Assembly (NCBI GenBank): GCA_023379055.1 | Contig: JAMCSX010000017.1 | Coordinates: forward strand, 1 to 35,867 | Reading direction: 5' to 3' | DNA: 35,867 bases | From: Candidatus Martarchaeota archaeon | GTDB lineage: Archaea > Micrarchaeota > Micrarchaeia > Micrarchaeales > CABMGC01 | In this document: positions 7,183 through 14,342 of the stretch, one piece after another | Numbering within the stretch: position 1 is the first letter of the stretch | Layout of the letters: each line of letters opens with the position of its first letter | Notes under the pieces: model-generated | Told to the model about the DNA's origin: nothing | Databases searched by the model: none | What the model saw: the letters and a program-made list of their open reading frames with translations, nothing else | Translations under genes and position numbers: made by a program

Positions 7183-7602
7183 ATGGAAACTGAAAATTCT
7201 TACGATGTGCGCGGAAGGCAGTCAGGCATATTCAGGCTGTATGGATTTGACAATGAAGGGCTGGTGCACATGATATTCTACAGGATCGCGGTGTTTGCTG
7301 CGCTTCTTCTTGCCGCAGCAATAATAATTGGCTTTGCATTTGATGGCCAGCCATTTACGCCTTACTCCAAGGTGCTTGTCCTGATTGTCTGGATACTCTT
7401 CACTCCTCAGCTTTTTGAGACAGGAAAAGCCATGTCAATAATCGCAACCAGAGGCATAGTATTCGGCAGGTTGAACGAGTCGTTCCTCAAGTATGGAGTA
7501 AAGATGAAGGGCATGTACAAGATTTACAGATCCGTACCATACATTATACTTATGATGTGGGCGGCGGGATTTGTGGGAATATGGTATCTGTGGTTTGTAT
7601 GA
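7183..7602 (+). CDS. Small 3-TM membrane protein, probable SDH membrane anchor
   Basis: This 139-residue protein has three predicted membrane helices: about residues 30-50, 62-80 and 118-138. A histidine (LVHMIFYR) sits near the first helix and is a candidate haem ligand. It does not show clear SdhC or SdhD signatures. Position between sdhA and sdhB, 8 nt after sdhA and overlapping sdhB by ATGA, makes an anchor role very likely. With the two helices at the SdhB N-terminus, the complex would have five membrane helices. The ORF-track start at 7072 lies inside sdhA; ATG 7183 is the sensible start. Confidence 0.7.
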   Translation: METENSYDVRGRQSGIFRLYGFDNEGLVHMIFYRIAVFAALLLAAAIIIGFAFDGQPFTPYSKVLVLIVWILFTPQLFETGKAMSIIATRGIVFGRLNESFLKYGVKMKGMYKIYRSVPYIILMMWAAGFVGIWYLWFV

Positions 7603-8591
7603 AAGCGTCTAGATATGACATATTCATGTACGGAAGCATAATTGGGGTGCCTGTGCTGCTTATACTCATAACAATAGGGTTATACCTGGGAGGCGGTTAC
7701 GCATATACAGTCACGGTACTTGCCGCACTTCTTGTCCTGACACTTGTCGTATTTGCAGCCACAGGAATAAAAGAGATATACATACACAGAACCTACCCCG
7801 GAAGCAGGAAGGTATTTGGTAGGGGCACGGATGAGCATGCAAGTACGAAGCCGAAGGTCAGAAAAGGGGAGGAAGTAGACATTGTTCTGGATAGGTTTAA
7901 CAATGAAACCTCGAAGATGGACACAAAAACATACAAGTTTTATGCAGATAGGCTTACCACGGTGCTTGGGGCAATACTCGATATAAAAGCATACCAGGAT
8001 AATACTGTCTCGATTAGATGCAACTGCAGAATGGGGATATGCGGCTCGTGCGGCGTGGTGGTAAACGGGAAGCCCAGACTTGCCTGTGAAACAAACCTCC
8101 TGAATGCTGTCGAGAACAGGAGAGTCAGGGTATCACCGATGCTTGGCCACCCATTACTTAAGGACATGGCCAACAACTTTGAGGATTTCTTTGAGAAACA
8201 CAGGTCAGTGGAGCCTTTCTTATACCGGGAGGATGAACGTGAACGGGAGTCGGCCAGACATGAGTATGGACAGGGTTCCGAAGATCTTAGCAGGTTCCTT
8301 CCGTATTCTTATTGCATAATGTGCGGACTCTGCCTCGATGCATGCCCGGTAGTTAACTCTAACCCCAACTTTGCAGGCCCACAGGCCCTTTCCCAGGTGT
8401 GGAGGTATTACGCCGACTCGCGCGACCAGAAGGGAAAGAAGAGACTTTTTGATGTCGACACTGAAGAAGGCGCATGGGGATGCGAATTTTCTGGCTCGTG
8501 CTCAAAGGCGTGCCCAAAGGGGGTAGGCCCAGCATCAGCAATACAGATGATGAAAGGCGAGCTTATGAAGCGCATTTTTGAGGATAAATAG
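7599..8591 (+). CDS. sdhB: Succinate dehydrogenase iron-sulfur subunit with fused N-terminal membrane domain
   Basis: The protein is 330 residues, about 90 longer than a usual SdhB. Residues 8-32 and 36-56 are two membrane helices. The iron-sulfur part follows: a [2Fe-2S] site CRMGICGSC (143-151) with Cys163, a [4Fe-4S] site CIMCGLCLDACP, and a [3Fe-4S] site CEFSGSCSKACPKG. Electrons would pass from SdhA through these clusters to quinone. The membrane extension is in the same reading frame, starts at an ATG overlapping the previous stop, and looks genuine. It may supply the anchor helices missing from the 3-TM protein upstream. The ORF-track start at 7557 falls inside that gene and was not used. 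Confidence 0.9.
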   Translation: MKASRYDIFMYGSIIGVPVLLILITIGLYLGGGYAYTVTVLAALLVLTLVVFAATGIKEIYIHRTYPGSRKVFGRGTDEHASTKPKVRKGEEVDIVLDRFNNETSKMDTKTYKFYADRLTTVLGAILDIKAYQDNTVSIRCNCRMGICGSCGVVVNGKPRLACETNLLNAVENRRVRVSPMLGHPLLKDMANNFEDFFEKHRSVEPFLYREDERERESARHEYGQGSEDLSRFLPYSYCIMCGLCLDACPVVNSNPNFAGPQALSQVWRYYADSRDQKGKKRLFDVDTEEGAWGCEFSGSCSKACPKGVGPASAIQMMKGELMKRIFEDK

Positions 8592-8599
8592 GTGTAACT

Positions 8600-9988
8600 A
8601 TGAGATATAGGATTGACAGCGATGTGCTTGGCAAGGTAAAGGTGCCCCATGACGCATACTATGGATCGGAGACACAGAGGAGCCTTAATAACTTCACTGC
8701 CTCAGGAATCAAGGTACCGATGGAGATAATATATGCGTACGCAGCGCTGAAGAAGGCAGCTGCGATAGCTAACAGAAGGGATGGGAAACTTGATGGCAGG
8801 CGCTCAAAGGCAATCTCAAGGGCATGCGATGAGATACTAGCGCATAAGCTTGAGGATCAGTTCTGCCTTGACATATTCCAGGCTGGTGCTGGCACCTGCA
8901 TAAACATGAACGTTAACGAAGTAATAGCAAATAGGTCGATAGAGATCCTTGGCGGGAATAAGGGAGATTATCGGATAGTGCACCCGAATGACCACGTGAA
9001 TATGTCGCAGTCTACAAACGACACAATGCCGTCCGTCGTACACATAGCCGTGTATCTGCTGATAAGGAACAGACTGCTGCCTGCGCTGGCACAGCTTAGA
9101 AAGGCGCTTGATAAGAAATCGATGGAATTCGATGGGATTGTAAAGGTAGGAAGAACCCATCTTCAGGATGCAGTTCCCATCACCTTGGGAAGGGAGTTTT
9201 CCGGATACTCGTGGGCCTTGAAGAATGCAACTGCTATGCTAAGTGATGCAAATAACAGACTGCTAAAAATCCCGATTGGAGGCACTGCAGTAGGTACGGA
9301 AATGAATTCTGATGACAGATATGCGAAATTTGCCGTGAGGGAGCTGAATGGGATCCTAAAGTCCAGTTTTAAGCTTGCCCCAAACAGATTTGCAGTAATG
9401 CAACAGAGACTTGAGGAGCTCTCGGTTGCAGACGGACTGAAGGAGGTTGCAACAGCCATAAACAAGATAGGGAACGATTTGAGGCTCCTTACCTCAGGTC
9501 CAAGGGCTGGCATGGGTGAGATAACGCTTCCTGAGATTCTGCCAGGATCATCTATAATGCCAGGGAAGATCAACCCAAGCATGGTTGAGATGATGAATAT
9601 GGTGTGCATGGAGGTTATAGGTAACTGCACAACGGTCACAGAAGCAGCAAACGGAGGGCAGCTGGAGATTAATGTATTTACTCCAATAATTGTATACAAT
9701 CTTATTTTCTCTGCAACAATAATGTCTAATGCTTCGGTACTTTTTGCAGAAAGATGCATCAAGGGCATAAGAGTGAACAAGGACAATATTTCACGCCATA
9801 TAGAAATGGATACGTCACTCGCCACAGCACTGAGCCCATATGTAGGATATGCAAAGGCCGCGGAGATTGCAAGGATAGCGTATAGGGAGGGTAAAAGCGT
9901 CAAACAGGTATGCGTGGAGTTAAACATCCTTGACAAAAAATCCCTTGATAGGATACTTGACCCAGCAAGCCAAGCCAAGAAATACTGA
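8600..9988 (+). CDS. fumC: Class II fumarate hydratase
   Basis: This 462-residue protein belongs to the fumarase/aspartase superfamily. The signature GSSIMPGKINPS and HPNDHVNMSQSTNDT are clear. GRTHLQDAVPITLG carries the histidine that fumarases have where aspartases have Gln (GRTQLQDA), and the C-terminal GYAKAAEIARIAYREG is fumarase-like. Part of the region after the signature (VCMEVIGNCTTVTEAA) looks more like aspartase, so a minor activity cannot be excluded. It hydrates fumarate to malate. It starts 8 nt after sdhB, with GGTGT upstream, and is probably co-transcribed with the sdh genes. Confidence 0.88.
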   Translation: MRYRIDSDVLGKVKVPHDAYYGSETQRSLNNFTASGIKVPMEIIYAYAALKKAAAIANRRDGKLDGRRSKAISRACDEILAHKLEDQFCLDIFQAGAGTCINMNVNEVIANRSIEILGGNKGDYRIVHPNDHVNMSQSTNDTMPSVVHIAVYLLIRNRLLPALAQLRKALDKKSMEFDGIVKVGRTHLQDAVPITLGREFSGYSWALKNATAMLSDANNRLLKIPIGGTAVGTEMNSDDRYAKFAVRELNGILKSSFKLAPNRFAVMQQRLEELSVADGLKEVATAINKIGNDLRLLTSGPRAGMGEITLPEILPGSSIMPGKINPSMVEMMNMVCMEVIGNCTTVTEAANGGQLEINVFTPIIVYNLIFSATIMSNASVLFAERCIKGIRVNKDNISRHIEMDTSLATALSPYVGYAKAAEIARIAYREGKSVKQVCVELNILDKKSLDRILDPASQAKKY

Positions 9989-9989
9989 T

Positions 9990-10048
9990 GGAACAGAGCC
10001 AGCGCGGGCCCGCTGTTTCCTTCTTGAATGCTGCTTGAAGTCTTTTTT
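9990..10048 (+). terminator. Probable terminator after fumC
   Basis: GGAACAG (9990-9996) can pair with CTGTTTCC (10013-10020) around a GC-rich AGCG/CGCT core, and a T6 run follows at 10043-10048. Archaeal termination depends mainly on the T-rich tract. The remaining intergenic bases to 10127 contain another inverted repeat (GGAAACG/CGTTTCC) downstream of the convergent ftsY, possibly its terminator. Confidence 0.4.
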
Positions 10049-10127
10049 CATGCATCTACAGTCCGATGTTGTTTGGCGGGAAACGTGTAGGCGCGGGACT
10101 TTGCTGCGTTTCCTTCGGATTCCTTGC

Positions 10128-11357
10128 TCAATTGTTTGGCAGTATGTTGTCAACAACGAATCCCGGATCGTATCTCATTATGTCCGTGTATTTTTCTCCG
10201 GTGCCAAAAAACAGTATCGGCACTGTAGTGTCCCCCAATATCGATAGGGTGTTTCCTCCCTTTGCATCTACGTCTAGCTTTGTCAGTATTATGCCGTCGA
10301 GCCCAATGGCATCGTTTATTGCCTTTACCTGCTCCAGAAGTGCGTTTCCGGATATGCTCTCCCCTACAAATATCTTTAAGTTTGGTTTTGCAATCCTTGC
10401 CATTTTTTTGAGCTCCTCTATAAGGCTCTTGTTCGTTTCCTGCCTGCCAGCGCTGTCTATCAGCACGGCCATTATTCCGTGTGCCTTTGCATGGGCTATG
10501 GCATCGAATGCCACGCTTGCGGGATCGGCGCCGTACGTCCCTTTTATTACGTTTATGCCGAGCTTGGAGGCATGATATGCAGTCTGCTCTATTGCAGCGG
10601 CCCTGAATGTATCGCTTGCGGACAGGACGCAGGATATGCCATCGGATAGCAGCATGCTTGCTATCTTTGCCATGGTAGTGGTCTTGCCGGCGCCATTTGG
10701 CCCTATGAACATTATCTTGAATGGAAGATTACCTGATGATTCCTCTCTTATCCTCTTTACTATGTCTACATCGGAACCTTTGGTAAGCACATCCATTATC
10801 GCGTTGCGCATTGTTTTGCGTATCTCCACATTCATGCCCTTTGAACTTATCTCCTTCCCCACCAGCCCGTTCCTTATGCTCATGGCCATCTTTTCTGCTA
10901 TATCATAATTGACATCGGACTGCAGCATTCCTATCATTAAGTCTTCTATGAAAGGATTCACATCTTTATCGCTGATCCTGGTTTTTCCGAATATAAAGCC
11001 CTTTATTTTGGTTGTTGCGGTGACTTTTGGTTGGCTTGCAGTGGCACGCTGTGCATGTGTTTTTTTAGCATCTTCATTTTGCAGGGCCGGCTTGTAATCC
11101 GATACCTCCTGCTGCGCGGCTTTAGGAATTGTTTGGAATAGTTGCTTCGGAGCAGGCTCCCCATTGGCGTCTTCGTTTACCATGGTCTGCGGAGCGTCGT
11201 TTGACTTTGATACCTCGCCCCCGGCAGATCGCATTGCTGTGACTTCCTGCACAGGACCGCTTTGTACCTGCGCTTCCTCCTGCTTCATCTCTTCCTTTTC
11301 CTTGTTTGATAGCGAATCTATAAAGCTAGAGAATTTCTTTTTAAGTCCATCAAACAT
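10128..11357 (-). CDS. ftsY: Signal recognition particle receptor FtsY
   Basis: The 409-residue protein has an acidic, low-complexity A domain (about 1-115), a helical N domain, then the SRP-GTPase G domain. The P-loop reads GPNGAGKTTTMAK, followed by SASDTFRAAAIEQ (the insertion-box region), DSAGRQ for G3 and TKLD for G4. FtsY receives SRP-ribosome complexes at the membrane and hands them to SecYEG. Next to prefoldin alpha and eIF6 it forms the well-known archaeal translation/targeting cluster. It is the last gene of the minus-strand operon starting at S19e. Only G3 is slightly unusual (DSAGR rather than DTAGR). Confidence 0.93.
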   Translation of the reverse strand: MFDGLKKKFSSFIDSLSNKEKEEMKQEEAQVQSGPVQEVTAMRSAGGEVSKSNDAPQTMVNEDANGEPAPKQLFQTIPKAAQQEVSDYKPALQNEDAKKTHAQRATASQPKVTATTKIKGFIFGKTRISDKDVNPFIEDLMIGMLQSDVNYDIAEKMAMSIRNGLVGKEISSKGMNVEIRKTMRNAIMDVLTKGSDVDIVKRIREESSGNLPFKIMFIGPNGAGKTTTMAKIASMLLSDGISCVLSASDTFRAAAIEQTAYHASKLGINVIKGTYGADPASVAFDAIAHAKAHGIMAVLIDSAGRQETNKSLIEELKKMARIAKPNLKIFVGESISGNALLEQVKAINDAIGLDGIILTKLDVDAKGGNTLSILGDTTVPILFFGTGEKYTDIMRYDPGFVVDNILPNN

Positions 11358-11368
11358 CAGAATACCCG

Positions 11369-11836
11369 TTATCTCCTTTCAGATCCCTGCGATGCCTGAT
11401 ACTGCATTGCGCCAATCTTGTACTCTATATCAACAAGCTCTGATTCCAGCCTCTTCTTATCTGACAGCATGCGGTTAAGCAGCTCCTCCGCAGTTTTACT
11501 GTTTGATTTAAGGAATTCTATCGCCTCGGCTACGGACTTTTCAATCATGTAGCCACCACCAACATAGGTCATTATCCTGTCTATTTTTTCTATCTTTGCA
11601 GGCACATATGCGCCGCCCTCGCCGCTTATCATTATGCGTGACCCTTCAACAGACTTTGACTTCTCAAGAAGTTCTATGTTTCTAAGAAGAGAGGTGTTTG
11701 TCATGGTATATGTAGCTATGCTGTTCTCCAGGTTTTCATACTGCTGCGCATAGAGATTTTGGAGGTATCTAAGCTGCATGAGCAGCTCGTCTGCACTCTG
11801 CGGTTGATTCGATGGTGCATTTGGCATAAAATACAC
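11369..11836 (-). CDS. pfdA: Prefoldin subunit alpha
   Basis: The 155-residue protein shows the prefoldin alpha plan: two long coiled-coil helices (about 15-60 and 108-150) joined by a beta hairpin region containing GGAYVPAKIEKIDRIMTYVGGGYMIEKS. Prefoldin is a hexameric chaperone that holds unfolded proteins in the cytosol. It lies between eIF6 and ftsY, the normal archaeal neighbourhood. Many archaea have the ribosomal protein LX (L18a) gene between eIF6 and this gene; here only 51 nt separate them. The start may be ATG 11836 or the ATG three codons later. Confidence 0.88.
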   Translation of the reverse strand: MYFMPNAPSNQPQSADELLMQLRYLQNLYAQQYENLENSIATYTMTNTSLLRNIELLEKSKSVEGSRIMISGEGGAYVPAKIEKIDRIMTYVGGGYMIEKSVAEAIEFLKSNSKTAEELLNRMLSDKKRLESELVDIEYKIGAMQYQASQGSERR

Positions 11837-11887
11837 TGATTATTGAATTGCGCAGAATGTTTAAAAGCCTGTGTTATGGCTTGGCGG

Positions 11888-12556
11888 TCAGGCCATGTCA
11901 AGGCCCTCGGTTACTCGCGTAAGCTCAAATCCAGTGGTCTGCGCCCCTACAACAACGCCGTTTGAATTGGCTATTGTGCACAGGCCTATACTTGGAGATC
12001 CGAGATTTGCAGTTGTCTGTGATGTGCAATGCACAATCCTATTTAAGAAGTGTACGTCTGATTCATCTGCGCTGTTTGTTATTACCATGCCTTTATTTGT
12101 CAGTATGTTATTGGCACCGACAGTTGCATAGCCGCCTATCTGCCTTGCAATTACCTCGACGCCGAGTGCATGCTCAATCTCATTGATCTCCTTCTTCCTA
12201 AACTCGGGATTTACGAACGCGATCTTGTCATTGACTAGAATGTTGTTGCGCAATGCATTAAGGTCTGTGCATAATACCGACACTTCAACGCCGCCGAGCT
12301 CCTTCCTTATCCTGTGGATCTCTGATTGATCAGCCATCTCTGGTAGGAGAAGGCCCCTTGAATTGCCAACGGCGTAGACGCCAAGAAGCCCAGACCCGTT
12401 GATAGTGGCACTAAAAACGCCTGCGCCGAGAGCATCAGCGATTATCTCCCTCTCGGTGTGCGTTGAATGAGACGTGAGGATCACATAGGAGTCGGTCGCA
12501 AAGGCATATGCGCCTATATAGCTGCTGTTGCCGATGCTCATTTTTGTTATGCCCAT
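11888..12556 (-). CDS. eif6: Translation initiation factor aIF6
   Basis: The 222-residue protein has the pseudo-fivefold repeat of aIF6/eIF6. Repeated units of the type G-x-x-G-V/T-x-N appear (GLLGVYAVGNSRGLLLP, GGYATVGANNILTNKGMVIT, IGLCTIANSNGVVVGAQTTGFEL). The length is normal. The family binds the large ribosomal subunit at uL14 and prevents premature joining with the small subunit. It lies 9 nt after L31e in the operon. Confidence 0.93.
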   Translation of the reverse strand: MGITKMSIGNSSYIGAYAFATDSYVILTSHSTHTEREIIADALGAGVFSATINGSGLLGVYAVGNSRGLLLPEMADQSEIHRIRKELGGVEVSVLCTDLNALRNNILVNDKIAFVNPEFRKKEINEIEHALGVEVIARQIGGYATVGANNILTNKGMVITNSADESDVHFLNRIVHCTSQTTANLGSPSIGLCTIANSNGVVVGAQTTGFELTRVTEGLDMA

Positions 12557-12565
12557 CTACTTGAC

Positions 12566-13039
12566 CTATGCCTGGTTCTTGGTTTCTGCAGGCTTTTCTT
12601 TGTTTTGTTTCTCCTTGGCGCTCTCGGCATTCTGCACTTTCACCTTCTTTCTGGCACTTTTTCCATCAGACCTTTCTGTTGCTTTCCCAGATCCTTCTAA
12701 GGACGACGTATCTGTCTTTTTACCTTCTGGCTTCGCCGTGTCGGCTGCGGACTGCGGCTTTGCCGCAGCAGCACCGGCCTGTGGATGGGTTGTAACCTCC
12801 TCTGCAAGATTGACTTTTATTATATTGCCGCTTTTTACTACATCTACCTTAATGGAATCGCCGCTTGGGAGTATGTGCATTACCTGCGCATTCAGCTTTG
12901 GGTCTATGCTCACCAGACTGGCTTCGGATTTGTTGAACCGTGCAATGTGGGTTCGCAGATAATCAGCAGCCTTGTATCTCTTCCTTGTAGATCTCAGGCC
13001 GGCAAACACTCCACGGAATCGAATAGTAGATATTGCCAT
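12566..13039 (-). CDS. rpl31e: 50S ribosomal protein L31e with long C-terminal extension
   Basis: Residues 1-82 match L31e: IRFRGVFAGLRSTRKRYKAA, then ADYLRTHIARF and VSIDPKLNAQVM, ending IKVNLAEEV. The remaining 75 residues are low-complexity, rich in Ala, Lys, Glu, Ser and Pro, and probably disordered. Archaeal L31e is usually about 85-100 residues, so the extension is unusual. It could contact rRNA or other proteins near the exit tunnel, where L31e sits; this is inference. It starts 4 nt after L39e and precedes eIF6. Confidence 0.88.
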   Translation of the reverse strand: MAISTIRFRGVFAGLRSTRKRYKAADYLRTHIARFNKSEASLVSIDPKLNAQVMHILPSGDSIKVDVVKSGNIIKVNLAEEVTTHPQAGAAAAKPQSAADTAKPEGKKTDTSSLEGSGKATERSDGKSARKKVKVQNAESAKEKQNKEKPAETKNQA

Positions 13040-13043
13040 CCAA

Positions 13044-13202
13044 TCACTCGCTTATCCTTAGCTTTCTTCTTCTCCAGTCCCTCTGCTTCTTGTTGTACTG
13101 GATCCTTCTGTGCGTCTTTAGCACCGCAAGAACAGGCATTCTGCCATTCTGCTTTAGTTTTCTGCCAAGCCTCATCTTCTTTCTAAGCGTTTTCTTGCCC
13201 AT
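13044..13202 (-). CDS. rpl39e: 50S ribosomal protein L39e (absent from ORF track)
   Basis: Translating the minus strand from ATG at 13202 to TGA at 13044 gives 52 residues starting MGKKTLRKKMRLGRKLKQN. It continues with RMPVLAVLKTHRRIQYN and ends RDWRRRKLRISE. This matches the tiny, very basic L39e, which lines the ribosomal exit tunnel. Order PDCD5, L39e, L31e, eIF6 is the standard archaeal one. The spacing to L31e is 4 nt. The + strand ORFs in this stretch are shadows. Confidence 0.92.
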   Translation of the reverse strand: MGKKTLRKKMRLGRKLKQNGRMPVLAVLKTHRRIQYNKKQRDWRRRKLRISE

Positions 13203-13212
13203 TCTTTCACCA

Positions 13213-13518
13213 TTATTTATGTTGAAATGTTATATTTGATTCCTTTTTCGGAGTGAGTTTTAACAGTATTTGCTTAATATTATCTTCGGTTATTGCAGCG
13301 CCTATTCTGCCCTGTTGCGACATGGATATCAGCATGTCCACAAGCTGCGAATATAATTCATAGTTTGCTATGCGCACATTCATAAGCCTCTCGTATGCCT
13401 CTGGCGTTACAAGCCTCTTGATAAGCATTCTTTTTTGCTGCTCAATCTGAAGCGCACGGTATCTCTTCTCCATCATCTTCTTTTCGCGATTCCCTTCATG
13501 CTCCTGGGGCTCGGCCAA
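13213..13518 (-). CDS. PDCD5-family DNA-binding protein
   Basis: This 101-residue helical protein matches the archaeal PDCD5/TFAR19 family: a charged N-terminus, RALQIEQQKRMLIKRLVTPEAYERLMNVRIANYELYSQLVDML, then GRIGAAITEDNIKQIL. Archaeal members bind double-stranded DNA and are nearly always encoded between S19e and L39e, as here. It starts 2 nt after the S19e stop. Its cellular role is not well established. Confidence 0.9.
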   Translation of the reverse strand: MAEPQEHEGNREKKMMEKRYRALQIEQQKRMLIKRLVTPEAYERLMNVRIANYELYSQLVDMLISMSQQGRIGAAITEDNIKQILLKLTPKKESNITFQHK

Positions 13519-13520
13519 GT

Positions 13521-13937
13521 CTACGCACCCTTGATTGTCTCATTTGAGAGCTTGTCGAGAAAAGATTTGCCTGCAGAAGTCACGATTCTTCCCTGCCTGG
13601 TCTGCTTCAGGTACCCTTTATTCTCAAGTGCATCAAACGCATCTTTTATTATGGAGCCTCCTGCTCTCACGTGGTGGTGCCTGCTTACTACATGACCTTT
13701 CTTGCTACCATAGAGCGTCCTAAGCCGCGATATGCCTATTGGACCCATTAGATACACGTGCCTGAGTATTGAGGCACATCGGGTATACCAGAAATCCTCA
13801 CTCTGCGGTACCCTTTCCCTTCCAGCCCCACTCTTCACGTATAGCACATATGCAGGTCTTGCGATGCCAGATTCCTTCAGTCTCAACGCCGCAAGAGCTA
13901 TGAGCTTTGCCGGATCAGATTCCAATACGTTTGCCAT
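13521..13937 (-). CDS. rps19e: 30S ribosomal protein S19e
   Basis: The 138-residue protein has the S19e core: DFWYTRCASILRHVYLMGPIGISRLRTLYG, then RHHHVRAGGSIIKDAFDALENKGYLK, and a C-terminal winged-helix end RIVTSAGKSFLDKL. It is a small-subunit protein needed for late 30S maturation in the eukaryotic counterpart. It is the first gene of a seven-gene minus-strand operon running to ftsY. Confidence 0.93.
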   Translation of the reverse strand: MANVLESDPAKLIALAALRLKESGIARPAYVLYVKSGAGRERVPQSEDFWYTRCASILRHVYLMGPIGISRLRTLYGSKKGHVVSRHHHVRAGGSIIKDAFDALENKGYLKQTRQGRIVTSAGKSFLDKLSNETIKGA

Positions 13938-13958
13938 CTAAAAAAGCCTCTAGAATGT

Positions 13959-13969
13959 TAAAAATTTAT
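13959..13969 (-). promoter_or_regulatory. TATA box for the S19e operon
   Basis: TAAATTTTTAA on the minus strand is centred about 27 nt before the S19e ATG. A second AT-rich box (ATATATATTTAT, 13989-14000) serves the divergent rpoL gene, about 55 nt before its start. Confidence 0.45.
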
Positions 13970-14051
13970 GTAGTATATCATGCGTTAGATATATATTTAT
14001 TGCTATCGATAGAGTATGCGTACCTGCACAAAATAATAGTGCTTAGTGCCT

Positions 14052-14336
14052 ATGCATGATGGTGTATTTGTGAAGCTTAACATTTTAGAAGATGAGACAA
14101 AGAGCCTTGTTGTGGAATTTGTTGACGTTGACAGAAGCATGCCCGACATGATAAAGGCAAAATTGATAGACAACAAGGATGTTGAATTTGTCGGAGTGGT
14201 AAAGGAGCATCCAGACATAGCAAGGCCAAAACTGATTGTAAAGTCTGCCAAGAATGCAAGGACACTCGTGCTAAAGGCAATAGGGGAGCTTGAAGACGAC
14301 ATAAAAGAGCTCTTATCAAGCCTTCCAAAGAAGTAG
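14052..14336 (+). CDS. rpoL: DNA-directed RNA polymerase subunit L (Rpb11-like)
   Basis: The 94-residue protein matches RpoL: an N-terminal strand (VKLNILEDETKSLVVEFVDVD), a short helix with PDMIKAKLIDNKDVEFVG, the EHP motif with RPKLIVKSAKNARTLVL, and a long C-terminal helix (KAIGELEDDIKELLSSL). RpoL pairs with RpoD to form the RNA polymerase assembly platform. The family's usual TFLNLL is altered here. I prefer ATG 14052 to the GTG at 14046. It is 6 nt before the DUF99-M20 gene. Confidence 0.82.
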   Translation: MHDGVFVKLNILEDETKSLVVEFVDVDRSMPDMIKAKLIDNKDVEFVGVVKEHPDIARPKLIVKSAKNARTLVLKAIGELEDDIKELLSSLPKK

Positions 14337-14342
14337 CGTTGC

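Noticed and set aside
9163-9978. 271-residue minus-strand ORF opposite fumC
   Set aside because: Antisense shadow of fumC; Ser/Ile/Leu-rich translation without domain features.
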